A stretch of 64,000 bases of DNA, taken from NCBI RefSeq assembly GCF_003362805.1, contig NZ_QNQT01000001.1, positions 372,001 to 436,000 of the forward strand, written 5' to 3'. Positions 53,121 through 62,591 of the stretch are shown in pieces; positions within the stretch are counted from its first letter, which is position 1, and each line of letters starts with the position of its first letter. The notes below the pieces were generated by a model. The model was not told the DNA's origin. It was given only the letters and a program-made list of their open reading frames with translations, and did no database searches. The stretch is from Neobacillus piezotolerans (GTDB lineage: Bacteria > Bacillota > Bacilli > Bacillales > Cytobacillaceae). The translations under genes were made by a program, and so were the position numbers.

Positions 53121-53986
53121 GTGCCTACACGGCTCCGAAATTTTATGAGAAAAGGAAATTCAGGGAGAAGGTCAAAGCATGGGCGATTACCCTTCTGCTT
53201 ATCGCAGGCAGTGTAATCATTCTTTCGCCGCTTTGGTGGATGATCTCGACATCCCTGAAATCGCCGGCCGAGATTGCCCAGTACCCGCCAACATTTTTTC
53301 CGAAGGAATTCAACTTCAATAATTATATTGAGGCGTGGCAAACAGCTCCATTCACCAGATGGGCAATGAATACACTTTTTATCGCCATTATTGGGACAAT
53401 CGGCAGTGTACTGATCAATTCGCTTGTAGCCTATTCATTTGCGAAAATCCGATTCAAGGGGCGCAATGCTTTATTTGTCATCGTCCTGTCAACAATGCTG
53501 ATTCCTGGATTTGTGACGATGGTTCCCCAATATATCCTGTTTTCCAAGCTGGGCTGGGTGAATACGTACTTGCCATTGATCGTTCCCGCGTTCCTTGGGA
53601 GCGCGTTCTTCATCTTCCTGCTCCGCCAGTTCATGATGACCATCCCCAATTCGCTAATTGAGGCGGCGGTGCTTGACGGCGCGAACCATCTCCAAATTTG
53701 GTGGCATATCATGATTCCGCTCACAAAGCCCGCGTTGATGGCGGTCGCCATTTTCTCTTTTAATGGCGCATGGAATGACCTGCTTGGCCCGCTTCTTTAC
53801 ATTAATGATGAACGGATGTATACATTGCAAATCGGCCTGCAGACATTTAAGGGAACCGTCCAGACACAGTGGCATTATTTAATGTCCATGTCTGTAACCG
53901 TGCTGCTCCCTGTCGTTCTTTTGTTCTTCTTCTTTCAGCGCTATTTCATTGAAGGGTCCAATATTTCTTCCGGAACAAAGGGTTAA
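53117..53986 (+). CDS. Sugar ABC transporter permease (MalG/UgpE type)
   Basis: A 289-residue permease with six membrane segments and the EAA loop EAAVLDGANHLQIWW. The ending (RYFIEGSNISSGTKG) is typical of the MalG side, where the tail contacts the ATPase. No ATPase gene, glycosidase or regulator is adjacent, so the importer probably relies on a shared MsmX-like ATPase encoded elsewhere. Confidence 0.93.
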   Translation: MSAYTAPKFYEKRKFREKVKAWAITLLLIAGSVIILSPLWWMISTSLKSPAEIAQYPPTFFPKEFNFNNYIEAWQTAPFTRWAMNTLFIAIIGTIGSVLINSLVAYSFAKIRFKGRNALFVIVLSTMLIPGFVTMVPQYILFSKLGWVNTYLPLIVPAFLGSAFFIFLLRQFMMTIPNSLIEAAVLDGANHLQIWWHIMIPLTKPALMAVAIFSFNGAWNDLLGPLLYINDERMYTLQIGLQTFKGTVQTQWHYLMSMSVTVLLPVVLLFFFFQRYFIEGSNISSGTKG

Positions 53987-54003
53987 AGGAAATCTTTCGG
54001 ATG

Positions 54004-54028
54004 ACCCGGGAATCCGGGTTTTCTTTTT
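54004..54028 (+). terminator. Terminator of sugar importer operon
   Basis: ACCCGG / CCGGGT with loop GAAT, then TTTTCTTTTT. Confidence 0.65.
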
Positions 54029-54064
54029 ATGTTGTGAAAAGAGGCTTCAAAAATAAAGGGAAAG

Positions 54065-54125
54065 AACCAACTTACCAACCGGTAAAAGTTGTCTGTCTTT
54101 CCATGGCAACTTTTTGGGGTTGGTT
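54065..54125. promoter_or_regulatory. Long nested hairpin upstream of SleB-type gene
   Basis: The outer arms AACCAAC / GTTGGTT and inner arms AAAGTTG / CAACTTT enclose a 15-base loop. No T tract follows. It may be a leader structure or an operator; no known riboswitch pattern is recognised. Confidence 0.35.
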
Positions 54126-54186
54126 TCATTCTCGAGCAATGTTAGCCTAATAGGGAGCTAAATAAAGGGAGTTGGAGGAGACAAGA

Positions 54187-54765
54187 ATGCAAAAACCAGC
54201 ATCTATTCTTTTAATGCAGGCCATGTCGCTCATGATTGCCTTCCCTAATTTCCTGTCTGGCAGCCTTTTTGAAAAAGATCAGAATGGTTCAAATTGTTTT
54301 CCGGCCGTTGAAAAAATATTCAAGCAGAAAAAGGCGTCCGCTGCGGAAAAGCCTGCTGTAAAGCCTCAAAAGAAAGAGCAGGCACAGCCCGCGAAACAGG
54401 GACCGTCTTTGTCTGCAGAGGAGAAGGATCTTCTTGCCCGGCTAGTACATGCCGAAGCGAAAGGGGAGCCCTTTAAAGGAAAAGTTGCTGTTGCCGAAGT
54501 TGTCCTAAACAGGGTGCAAAACGCAAAATTTCCGGATTCAGTCAAAGAAGTGATTTATCAAAAAAGGCAATTCGATCCCGTCTCCAATGGGGAAATCAAC
54601 AAGCCGGCTGGACCTGACGCGAAAAAGGCGGTAGATGAAGCCATCCGTACGGATAAAAAGGTAACCAATGCATTGTTTTTCTATAACCCTGAAATTGCAA
54701 CGGATACCTGGATTCGAACAAGGGCGGTTTCCGTTAAAATAGGAAGGCATGTTTTCGCGAGTTAA
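54187..54765 (+). CDS. SleB/CwlJ-type cell wall hydrolase (YkvT-like)
   Basis: A 192-residue exported protein: a hydrophobic leader (about 5-25), a Lys/Gln/Pro-rich linker (about 45-78) and a Hydrolase_2 domain (about 83-190). The catalytic Glu is in LVHAEAKGEPF, followed by VAEVVLNRV and a QFDPVSNGEI block. It lacks the peptidoglycan-binding domain of SleB, as does YkvT. It probably cuts cortex or cell-wall peptidoglycan. GGAGGAG precedes ATG 54187. Confidence 0.88.
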   Translation: MQKPASILLMQAMSLMIAFPNFLSGSLFEKDQNGSNCFPAVEKIFKQKKASAAEKPAVKPQKKEQAQPAKQGPSLSAEEKDLLARLVHAEAKGEPFKGKVAVAEVVLNRVQNAKFPDSVKEVIYQKRQFDPVSNGEINKPAGPDAKKAVDEAIRTDKKVTNALFFYNPEIATDTWIRTRAVSVKIGRHVFAS

Positions 54766-54778
54766 CCATGGCCATAAT

Positions 54779-54811
54779 AAAACCCCTTATCCAATCAGGA
54801 TAGGGGGTTTT
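54779..54811. terminator. Bidirectional terminator
   Basis: AAAACCCC-TTATCC / GGATA-GGGGGTTTT with loop AATCA, between convergent genes. Confidence 0.75.
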
Positions 54812-55214
54812 CAGCTTGTTGTGGAGAATCAATCGTATTTTTCCAGGTGCTGAATTTTTCGAGGTCCTTTGTAATTCGGTTCCACGAAAGGGCAAGGACC
54901 GCGGCGTCATCTACAAGGCCGAGCCCGAGCAGGAAATCGGGAATGATATCGACAGGTGAAACAAAATAAATAATCGCCCCAATGACGGCAAGGATCGTTC
55001 CTTTAGATACATCTTTGTATTCTCCCTTTGCCCAAGCCCTTGCCAATTCAAATAATAGCTGGAGCTTTTTCCAGGAAAAACCGAGTGAGTTCCTATTTTT
55101 GTCCGCTTTTCCGAATGCCCTATTCAGGAGCGAGTCGGTTTGTTCCGGATTGTCATAATAGGATTGAGCTTCCTTTTTATACTTTTTGCCTAAGCCAACA
55201 AATCCGAATGCCAT
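54795..55214 (-). CDS. YkvA-family DUF1232 membrane protein
   Basis: A 139-residue protein whose DUF1232 core is IIYFVSPVDIIPDFLLGLGLVDD (about residues 82-105), a hydrophobic hairpin with conserved Pro and Asp residues. B. subtilis YkvA is the likely relative; its function is unknown. GGAAAGGAAGC lies before the ATG. Its last codons overlap the shared terminator. Confidence 0.86.
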   Translation of the reverse strand: MAFGFVGLGKKYKKEAQSYYDNPEQTDSLLNRAFGKADKNRNSLGFSWKKLQLLFELARAWAKGEYKDVSKGTILAVIGAIIYFVSPVDIIPDFLLGLGLVDDAAVLALSWNRITKDLEKFSTWKNTIDSPQQAENPLS

Positions 55215-55316
55215 ATTTATGCTTCCTTTCCTTTTAGGTATGGTTCGATGCTTTTAGTAATTTTCCACGGATGGAGACATGCTAAACTTTTTTGCTTATT
55301 CCCCTATTACTGAAAC

Positions 55317-55356
55317 AAAAAAAAGCCGGATTCCAATATCATGGAACCCGGCTTTT
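55317..55356 (-). terminator. Terminator of FtsH-like gene
   Basis: AAAAGCCGG-ATTCC / GGAA-CCCGGCTTTT stem. On the minus strand TTTTTTTTG follows. Confidence 0.75.
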
Positions 55357-55357
55357 G

Positions 55358-57103
55358 TTAGGCGTAAATATACTCTTCCTCGGCGGCCCTATTGCAGTTT
55401 GCGATTATTTCTTCAACTTCCGAGCCTTCAAGTGTTTCTTTTTTTAGAAGGGCTTCCACCAGCTGTTCGTAAGCCAGGCGGTTTGCGTGAATGATCAGTT
55501 CCGACTTTTCCAGGCCATTCTGGAATAATTCCTGCATCTTCGTCTCCTTTTCGGTTTTGACGAAGGTGAGGGTGAATCCGTCCTGGAGCATTCCTGTATC
55601 GACCATCTGTTCAATGATATGTTTCGCCTGCTGGACATCCCCGCTTACTCCGATGCTGTGCTCACCGAGGTACATCCTTTCGGCGACACCGCCTGCCAAA
55701 ATCATCGCAATTCGGTCAAGGAGGTCGCTTGTTGTGGAAAGATGCAATTCTTTCGGAATTGGCGCTACATAGCCTAGCGCGTCTCCCCTTGGAATGATGG
55801 TCGCTTTCCTGACAGAGCCCGGCTTTGTGATTGCCGCGACAATCGCATGGCCGGCCTCATGGATGGCGACACGCCTCTTCGTGTCTGCGTCCTGAAGCTC
55901 GCGTGATGTGCTGCCGAGGATCGTCCTGTCCAGTGCATAGTCAAGGTCCGCTTTTTTAATAACGTCCTGGCCGTTCCGGACTGCACGGCGGCTGGCCGTT
56001 TCAAACAGCATGCTCAAATCGGCCCCGGAAAAACCGGATGTACTTTCGGCCAGGTCATCAAGGGATGCCGCAACATCTTCCGCAAGCATTTTGCCCTTTG
56101 TATGGATGTCAATGATTTCCCTGCGCCCTTTTGTGTCGGGAAGAGGAACCTGGAAGGAGAAATCGATCCTTCCCGGACGGAGGAACGCATCATCCAGCAT
56201 GTCTTTGCGGTTCGTTGCCGCGACGAATAAAATCCCCTCATTCGAATGTCCGCCATCGAGCTGGACGAGCAGTTCAGTTAGAGTCTTTTCGGATTCTTCG
56301 CCGCCAAGCGCTTTCCGTTTTCCGGCAAGTGCGTCGACTTCATCAATAAAGATGACAGCGGGAGACTGTTTTCGCGCATTTTGGAACAGGCTTCTGACCC
56401 TTGAAGCACCTACCCCGACGAATAACTCGTTGAAGGCGGAGCCGCTTGTAGAAAAGAAAGAAGCACCAAGCTCTTTTGCCATTGCTTGCGCGAGCAGTGT
56501 TTTTCCTGTTCCCGGAGGGCCGTACAGAAGGATTCCCTTTGGAGGCTTAATGCCAAGCTTTGATGAACGTTCAGGTTCTTTTATAATGGAAAGCGTCTGG
56601 AGAATTTCTTCTTTCATTTCTTCACCAAGACCGCCTACGTCTTTAAGTGAGATTTCCGGAAGTGGACGGGCTTTTGAAAGGCTGTTTTTCATTGTGTTTG
56701 AGACGCCGATTCCGCTGCCGCCTTTTGCTTTTTGAAGCGCGAACGCCGCGGCTGCCAATGATACAATCACTCCGCCCATAATCCATTTTCCGTATTTGCT
56801 GTTGTTTGTAAATGTATAGTCAACGTTGTATTTGGATACTAATTCTTCCGCCATCTGGCTGTTCGGAGGCACTTTTGCCATGAATTTCCCCTCGCTTGTT
56901 GTTAATGTAAGGCTGCCATCGGACCGTTCTTCGAGAGATACCATTTTACCATTATCCGCCTTTATTTTTTGTTCCATTGAAGAAAACGGAATAACAGTTT
57001 CTTTTGCCGTAGACTGTAGTGCCCAAGTAATTCCAGAGGCTGCTATTATCACTGCTGCGATCAGCGGTATGAATTTATATATCGCTTTTTTACTCATATC
57101 CAC
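55358..57103 (-). CDS. FtsH-like membrane AAA+ metalloprotease, second paralogue
   Basis: A 581-residue protease with two membrane segments (about 11-30 and 105-123) around an outer domain of about 75 residues. The AAA module has GPPGTGKT (Lys201), the pore motif FVG (228-230), Walker B IFIDEVDA and RPGRID. The zinc site HEAGH is at 415-419, with a later acidic ligand in SGDVQQA. It is shorter than housekeeping FtsH (about 640) and lacks its long C-terminal tail. GTG 57103 has AAAGGAG nine bases upstream; ATG starts exist on both sides. Probably a membrane quality-control protease. Confidence 0.9.
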   Translation of the reverse strand: MDMSKKAIYKFIPLIAAVIIAASGITWALQSTAKETVIPFSSMEQKIKADNGKMVSLEERSDGSLTLTTSEGKFMAKVPPNSQMAEELVSKYNVDYTFTNNSKYGKWIMGGVIVSLAAAAFALQKAKGGSGIGVSNTMKNSLSKARPLPEISLKDVGGLGEEMKEEILQTLSIIKEPERSSKLGIKPPKGILLYGPPGTGKTLLAQAMAKELGASFFSTSGSAFNELFVGVGASRVRSLFQNARKQSPAVIFIDEVDALAGKRKALGGEESEKTLTELLVQLDGGHSNEGILFVAATNRKDMLDDAFLRPGRIDFSFQVPLPDTKGRREIIDIHTKGKMLAEDVAASLDDLAESTSGFSGADLSMLFETASRRAVRNGQDVIKKADLDYALDRTILGSTSRELQDADTKRRVAIHEAGHAIVAAITKPGSVRKATIIPRGDALGYVAPIPKELHLSTTSDLLDRIAMILAGGVAERMYLGEHSIGVSGDVQQAKHIIEQMVDTGMLQDGFTLTFVKTEKETKMQELFQNGLEKSELIIHANRLAYEQLVEALLKKETLEGSEVEEIIANCNRAAEEEYIYA

Positions 57104-57496
57104 TATGCTCATCTCCTTTATGTCTATCTCCATTATATGAAAATACCATTTGTAATAAATAGGGAATGAGAATTATCCCCTATGGGAATTGCAGGAAATT
57201 AATATGGACGGGTTTGAACAACTAGTGAATTTATGAGTATATTTGCTCTCCAAACATGTCTCCTTGCTTGATGGGAAGGGACTTTCGGAGCATAAAACCA
57301 ATGGATTTTTTAAATGCAAACAAGATGGTTTTTTTTCTGCGCACCTCCCAATATGGACACATTTTCGACATAATTACTTTTTTTAAAAAAAATCTATTCG
57401 TTAATAAGGAAAATATTCAGGATTGCAAACTTTATTGCACAGGGATAAGATAGAAATTATGGACAAAATCTAATTGTCAAAAGTGAGGAAACAAAA

Positions 57497-59077
57497 ATGG
57501 GCAAGAATTTTAAAGATGAAGTCCTCTCAAGAAGGACTTTTGCAATCATTTCCCACCCGGACGCAGGGAAGACGACAATGACAGAGAAATTACTTCTTTT
57601 TGGCGGGGCAATCCGCGACGCCGGGACCGTTAAAGCAAAAAAGACCGGTAAATATGCGACAAGTGACTGGATGGAAATCGAAAAGCAGCGCGGGATTTCC
57701 GTTACATCAAGTGTCATGCAGTTCGATTACGACGGCTTTAGGGTCAATATCCTTGATACACCGGGGCACCAGGATTTCAGTGAAGACACTTACAGGACGC
57801 TCATGGCTGTCGACAGCGCTGTCATGATTATCGACTCCGCAAAAGGGATTGAGGAACAGACAATGAAGCTGTTCAAAGTTTGCCGGATGCGGGGAATACC
57901 GATTTTCACGTTCATGAACAAGCTTGACCGCCAGGGTAAACCGCCGCTTGAGCTGCTGGCTGAACTGGAGGAAGTCCTGGGGATAGAATCGTACCCAATG
58001 AATTGGCCGATTGGAATGGGGAAAGAATTCCTAGGGATTTATGATAGGTACCATAATCGGATTGAGCAGTTCCGGGTGGAGGAAAAAGACCGCTTCATTC
58101 CACTAAAAAATGACGGTGAAATTGAAGGCGACCACGCAATAAAGAAAACAGGCCTATATGATCAGACGCTTGATGAAGTATTGCTGCTAAATGAGGCTGG
58201 GAACGAATTTTCACCTGAACGTATAGCGGCGGGAAACCTGACGCCTGTCTTTTTCGGTAGCGCGCTAACTACTTTCGGCGTCCAGACATTCCTTGAATCT
58301 TACCTGCAATTCGCACCGCCTCCAAAGCCGCGTAATTCCTCGGCAGGTGAAATTGACCCTCTTTCCGAGAACTTTTCAGGCTTTGTTTTTAAAATTCAGG
58401 CGAACATGAATCCTGCCCACCGTGACAGGATTGCTTTCATAAGGGTTTGCTCAGGAAAATTCGAGCGCGGTATGAGCGTAAATGTTCCAAGACTTGGGAA
58501 ACAAATTAAGCTTTCGCAATCTACCTCTTTTATGGCAGAAGAGCGGAATACTGTTGAAGAGGCTGTCAGCGGGGACATCATCGGCCTTTATGACACCGGA
58601 ACCTACCAGATTGGCGATACAATCACGACCGGCAAAGAACAATTCCAGTTTGAGCGTTTGCCGCAGTTTACCCCTGAATTGTTTATGAAAGTATCTGCGA
58701 AAAACGTTATGAAGCAGAAGTCTTTTTATAAAGGGATCGAACAGCTCGTCCAGGAAGGCGCCATCCAGCTTTTCAAAACCGTTAGGATGGAAGAATACTT
58801 GCTTGGGGCGGTCGGGCAGCTTCAGTTCGAAGTCTTTGAACACAGGATGAAGAATGAATACAATTCGGATGTAATCATGGAACGGCTCGGCTCAAAAGTG
58901 GCTCGATGGGTTGACGGGGATACTGTCAATGAAAACCTCTCAAACTCGCGCAGCCTGCTCGTAAAGGACCGATTCGGTAAGTACGCGTTCCTTTTTGAGA
59001 ATGAGTTTGCCTTGAGATGGTTCCAGGATAAGAATCCTGAAGTGAAACTTTACAATCCTATGGATATGCACGATTAG
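57497..59077 (+). CDS. prfC: Peptide chain release factor 3
   Basis: A 526-residue translational GTPase that removes RF1/RF2 from the ribosome after termination. The G motifs are [17 protein letters not shown] and MNKLDR. The effector segment [13 protein letters not shown] and the C-terminal [11 protein letters not shown] block are typical of RF3. AGTGAGGAAAC precedes the ATG. The gene is single; the 360-base AT-rich gap upstream (57134-57496) shows only a weak promoter (TTGCAA, 17 bases, TAAGAT) and no supported gene. Confidence 0.96.
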   Translation: MGKNFKDEVLSRRTFAIISHPDAGKTTMTEKLLLFGGAIRDAGTVKAKKTGKYATSDWMEIEKQRGISVTSSVMQFDYDGFRVNILDTPGHQDFSEDTYRTLMAVDSAVMIIDSAKGIEEQTMKLFKVCRMRGIPIFTFMNKLDRQGKPPLELLAELEEVLGIESYPMNWPIGMGKEFLGIYDRYHNRIEQFRVEEKDRFIPLKNDGEIEGDHAIKKTGLYDQTLDEVLLLNEAGNEFSPERIAAGNLTPVFFGSALTTFGVQTFLESYLQFAPPPKPRNSSAGEIDPLSENFSGFVFKIQANMNPAHRDRIAFIRVCSGKFERGMSVNVPRLGKQIKLSQSTSFMAEERNTVEEAVSGDIIGLYDTGTYQIGDTITTGKEQFQFERLPQFTPELFMKVSAKNVMKQKSFYKGIEQLVQEGAIQLFKTVRMEEYLLGAVGQLQFEVFEHRMKNEYNSDVIMERLGSKVARWVDGDTVNENLSNSRSLLVKDRFGKYAFLFENEFALRWFQDKNPEVKLYNPMDMHD

Positions 59078-59087
59078 CGTACTTAAT

Positions 59088-59153
59088 CGGGGAGAAATGC
59101 CCCGTTTTCGAAACAAATAACAAGGCCATAAACCGTTGCAGGTTTATGGCCTT
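59088..59153 (+). terminator. Two successive terminators of prfC
   Basis: CGGGG / CCCCG (59088-59104) is followed by TTTT. A second, longer stem, AAGGCCATAAACC / GGTTTATGGCCTT, lies at 59122-59153 and is followed by ATTT. Confidence 0.7.
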
Positions 59154-59260
59154 ATTTCATGAAAATAACATAATTTTTTAATTTACCCTCACAAAAGGGT
59201 GGAATCGCTGCGTAAGGTTTAGTGAAAGCGGCCGCTACAACTTTATATGAGGTGACATCA

Positions 59261-60394
59261 ATGAAAAACGTAGAAATGAAAAAATTAAGCAAAGCCGCAA
59301 TGGCGATGGCACTTGCAGGAACATTTGCATTCTCACCAGCACTTGCGTCCGCGGACACACTGACGGAGGGGCAGAAGGTCCAGGCTGAAACATCTGTTAC
59401 AACTGATGTCCAAGTAAAGAACGATGCTGAAAAGCCTGCTTTGGTTCCTGGCGATTTCTTTTACTTTGTAAAAATCGCCCTTGAAAAAATCAAGCTGGCC
59501 ATTACATTCGATAAGGAAAAGGAAGCTGATTTATTGGCGGGATATGCCGCTGAAAGGCTCGCGGAAGCAGAAGAGCTTTTCAATGCGGGAAAAGAAGACA
59601 TGGCGATTAAAACGCTTAAGGACAGCATTGCCTACTTGAATCAATACGATGCCAAAGCGGATGAACCAAAATCCGACGAGCAAAAGTCCGATGAACCAAA
59701 ATCAGACGAGCAAAAAACTGAAGATCAAACTGAAAGCAGTGAGCAACAGCCTGCAACAGACGAAGAAACTTCAAAAGATGAGCCTGCTGACGAAGAAAAG
59801 GCTGTTGAAAACGATGAAGACAAAGAAGGCTCAAGCGAAGAACTCGTACGAAACAACATTGTTGCTCTGAAAGCCGCGCTTGAAAAAGTAAAAAATCCAA
59901 CTGCCAAGGCAGCGCTTCAAAGAAACATCGATCGAACTCTTGCCAAAATGGCCGAAAAGGCTGAAGAGGTAGCTAAAGAGGAAGAAAAAATTGAAACAGA
60001 AAAAGCGGCTGAAGCCGAAAAGGTAACTGAAATTGAAAAAGCTGAAACGGAAAAGGCAGTATCAGTAGATGCAAAAACTGCTGTAAAGGCGGAAACAAAA
60101 GTTGAGAAGCCAGCTGTAAAAGCTGTACCAGCCACTCCTGCAGCTCCGGCAGCCGCCGCAAAGCAGGAAGCAAAACAAAAAGTAAAAGAAATCCGCCAGC
60201 AGGCAAACCAAAAATCTAATGAAGTACGCAAGCAGGCCAACCAGGAAGTAAAGGAAATCCGCAGCGAGGCAAAACAGCAAGTCAAAGAAGTAAAACAAGC
60301 TGAAAAAGCCGCCAAGTTCGAGGCAAAAGCACAAGTTAATGTTGAAAAGAAAGAAAACGGCAAAGGAGCCGGTCATGGCAAGAACGGCAACTAA
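59261..60394 (+). CDS. Secreted DUF5667-domain protein with long charged tail
   Basis: A 377-residue exported protein. The signal peptide is about residues 1-36 (cleavage near ALASA). A DUF5667 domain follows (about 65-130: GDFFYFVKIALEKIKLAI ... AAERLAEAEELF). Then come an acidic linker with repeated KSDEP units (about 130-190), a helical block, and a Lys/Glu/Ala/Gln-rich coiled C-terminus with repeated KEIRQQAN-like units. DUF5667 proteins are often near anti-sigma factors; here sigI-rsgI follow directly. GAGGTGACATC precedes ATG 59261. Confidence 0.85.
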   Translation: MKNVEMKKLSKAAMAMALAGTFAFSPALASADTLTEGQKVQAETSVTTDVQVKNDAEKPALVPGDFFYFVKIALEKIKLAITFDKEKEADLLAGYAAERLAEAEELFNAGKEDMAIKTLKDSIAYLNQYDAKADEPKSDEQKSDEPKSDEQKTEDQTESSEQQPATDEETSKDEPADEEKAVENDEDKEGSSEELVRNNIVALKAALEKVKNPTAKAALQRNIDRTLAKMAEKAEEVAKEEEKIETEKAAEAEKVTEIEKAETEKAVSVDAKTAVKAETKVEKPAVKAVPATPAAPAAAAKQEAKQKVKEIRQQANQKSNEVRKQANQEVKEIRSEAKQQVKEVKQAEKAAKFEAKAQVNVEKKENGKGAGHGKNGN

Positions 60395-60428
60395 GACTGC
60401 CAAAGCAACTGCTAGCATGAAGCAATGG

Positions 60429-60460
60429 AAAAGATAGCTCTTTTTGGGCTATCTTTTCTC
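60429..60460 (+). terminator. Terminator of DUF5667 gene
   Basis: AAAAGATAGC / GCTATCTTTT with a nine-base loop, then CTCCC. Confidence 0.75.
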
Positions 60461-60487
60461 CCAATTAAACCACTGGCATCTCTCATA

Positions 60488-60496
60488 TGCTATAAT
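60488..60496 (+). promoter_or_regulatory. Extended -10 promoter of sigI-rsgI
   Basis: TGCTATAAT is a perfect extended -10 element 24 bases before the sigI ATG. The -35 is not clear. This would be a vegetative promoter; an additional SigI-dependent one was not found. Confidence 0.5.
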
Positions 60497-60519
60497 TGGG
60501 GATTAGAGAGGTGAGGTTT

Positions 60520-61266
60520 ATGCTAAGCTTATTGTTCTTAGCCAAAAAAAAGAAGCAGACGCTAGAGGAGTCTGTCAGATTAATACAGCAGGGCGACAAG
60601 AAGCTGAATAATGAACTGATTGAAGCCTATAAGCCGTTCATTGCAAAAACAGTTTCGGTTGTATGCAAAAGATATATCGTTCAATCAGACGATGAGTTTA
60701 GCATAGGCCTTATTGCATTTAATGAAGCGATTCAAAAATATTCCCCTGAAAAAGGAAGCTCACTTTTAAGTTTTGCGGAAGTGCTTATAAAAAGGCGCGT
60801 CATTGACCATATCCGTAAGGAAGCCAAGAATCCGACCGTAAGCTTTGAGCTCCAGACGGAGGCGGGAGAACCGGATACCAGGGGAGCGTTGATCGAGAAC
60901 GAAATTTCGCTTGATGACTACCGGAAAAAAACAGATGAAGAATTGAGGAGGGAGGAAATCCTCCGTTTCCAAAAACATCTGCGGGATTACGAACTTAGCC
61001 TTCAGGATTTGGTCGACCAGGCCCCCAAGCACGCGGATGCGCGCAAGAACGCAATCGAGGCAGCAAGGCTGCTTGCTGAAAATGAAGAATTAAGGGATAG
61101 CCTACTCGTTAAAAAACGGCTTCCTATGAAACAGTTGGAAGATATGGTCCATGTCAGCCGTAAAACGCTTGAACGGAACCGGAAATATATTATCGCGATG
61201 GCATTAATCATGTCCGGTGATTATGTGTATATGAAGGATTATATAAAAGGGGTGCTTGATTCATGA
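60520..61266 (+). CDS. sigI: RNA polymerase sigma factor SigI
   Basis: A 248-residue sigma factor of the SigI type. Region 2 lies at about 20-105 (LIEAYKPFIAK ... EFSIGLIAFNEAIQKY ... KRRVIDHIRKE). The C-terminal SigI-specific domain ends with a helix-turn-helix near MKQLEDMVHVSRKTLERNRKY. SigI serves heat and envelope stress in Bacillus and polysaccharide sensing in clostridia. AGAGAGGTGAGG precedes ATG 60520. The stop overlaps the rsgI start (ATGA). Confidence 0.94.
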   Translation: MLSLLFLAKKKKQTLEESVRLIQQGDKKLNNELIEAYKPFIAKTVSVVCKRYIVQSDDEFSIGLIAFNEAIQKYSPEKGSSLLSFAEVLIKRRVIDHIRKEAKNPTVSFELQTEAGEPDTRGALIENEISLDDYRKKTDEELRREEILRFQKHLRDYELSLQDLVDQAPKHADARKNAIEAARLLAENEELRDSLLVKKRLPMKQLEDMVHVSRKTLERNRKYIIAMALIMSGDYVYMKDYIKGVLDS

Positions 61267-62591
61267 GAACAGGTATCATATTGGAAATGGATGAGTCGTT
61301 TCTAACCTTATTGACCCCTGAGGGAGAATTTTTAAGGGCGCGCAGGAAAGGGAAAACGTACTTGATTGGCCAGGAGATTACGTTTGAACCTGCAATCCAA
61401 TCGCATGAAAAGAGAAACACGGTTGGGAAGCTGGCCGGAATGAAGCGGATTTGGATGTCCGCGGCCGCGGCCTTAATTATTATGGCTTCCGCGATTATTC
61501 CGCTGAACAGTGGAAGCCAGGTATACGCATATATGTCCATAGATGTGAATCCGAGCATTGAGCTTGGGCTCAATGATAAAATGCAGGTCCTGAAAATGAG
61601 CGGCTACAATCCAGAAGGAGAGAAAATAGTCTCCGGTTTGAAAGACTGGAAAAAGGAAGACGCATCCGAAGTAGCGGAGAAGATCCTTTACGAAATCGGA
61701 CGGCAAGGGTATTTTGCGGAAACAAATAATGTCATTATTTCAGCCGTGCAAACTGGTGAAAAAGAAGATAAGGCAGATCTTAGACTGAAGGAAACAATCG
61801 AGGAAATATCCGAAACCGCAAAGAAAGAAGAACATGAAGTAACGGTAGTGAGCGCATCTCCTAAAGACCTTAAGGAAGCCCGTAAACTTGGAGTGACTAC
61901 CGGCAATTACAAGGCTGGGGCTTCAGCCGCAATTCAGTCGGAAGAAAAACCGGCAAGCAAGGATGCCCCAACTGCAACTAACTCCGCGGTCCCATCTAAG
62001 GAAGGAAAAGCTTCCGCTCCAGGCCAGTCGAAAAAAGCGGATCCTGGAAAGCCAGTCGTACCGCTGAAGCAGGAGAACAAGGGGAATGGGCATACCAACT
62101 CCAAAGCTGAAGCCGGAAAAGGAAAGCATGAAACAAAACCTAAAGAAAACAAAGGCAGCCAAAAAGCTGAGACTAAAAATAACGGAAAAGACAATAAAAA
62201 GAACGGGGACAGCAACGGTAAAGGCAACAGTAAAGAACAAAATAATGGAAATGACAAGGGGAACAGCGTGGGAAAAAAGGGCAGTGATGTAAAAGGTGGT
62301 GACCCAAAAAAACAGAAAGACAACCAGAATGGAAAGAACAACGGAAAAGGGAACAGCAACCAAAAGCCAAGTCCCCAAAGCAATCAAAATACTGGCAGCA
62401 AAAAACATGATTCCGAAAACAAAGGCAAGGGCAATGCAAGCAGTAATGGGGAAAAAGGAAACAGCATTAAAGAAAACAACGGCCAGCAAAAAAAAGACAA
62501 GAACGGATATAAAGGCAACAATGACCCCCAAAAGAATGGGGGCCAGGATACAAATGACGACTATAAAGAAAAAGGGAAGTCCGGCAAATAG
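61263..62591 (+). CDS. rsgI: Anti-sigma-I factor RsgI
   Basis: A 442-residue one-pass membrane protein. The cytoplasmic N-terminal RsgI domain (1-55) binds SigI. A membrane segment lies at about 61-82, and the outer domain (about 88-210) begins with MSIDVNPSIEL. Asn96-Pro97 there equals the self-cleavage site known in clostridial RsgI. The last 230 residues are low-complexity, rich in Gly, Asn, Lys and Gln (GNGKGNS types), with no carbohydrate-binding module. Translation is coupled to sigI. Confidence 0.93.
   Translation: MRTGIILEMDESFLTLLTPEGEFLRARRKGKTYLIGQEITFEPAIQSHEKRNTVGKLAGMKRIWMSAAAALIIMASAIIPLNSGSQVYAYMSIDVNPSIELGLNDKMQVLKMSGYNPEGEKIVSGLKDWKKEDASEVAEKILYEIGRQGYFAETNNVIISAVQTGEKEDKADLRLKETIEEISETAKKEEHEVTVVSASPKDLKEARKLGVTTGNYKAGASAAIQSEEKPASKDAPTATNSAVPSKEGKASAPGQSKKADPGKPVVPLKQENKGNGHTNSKAEAGKGKHETKPKENKGSQKAETKNNGKDNKKNGDSNGKGNSKEQNNGNDKGNSVGKKGSDVKGGDPKKQKDNQNGKNNGKGNSNQKPSPQSNQNTGSKKHDSENKGKGNASSNGEKGNSIKENNGQQKKDKNGYKGNNDPQKNGGQDTNDDYKEKGKSGK

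Noticed and set aside
57256-57453. 65-codon frame upstream of prfC
   Set aside because: AT-rich, no ribosome binding site, composition unlike neighbouring genes.
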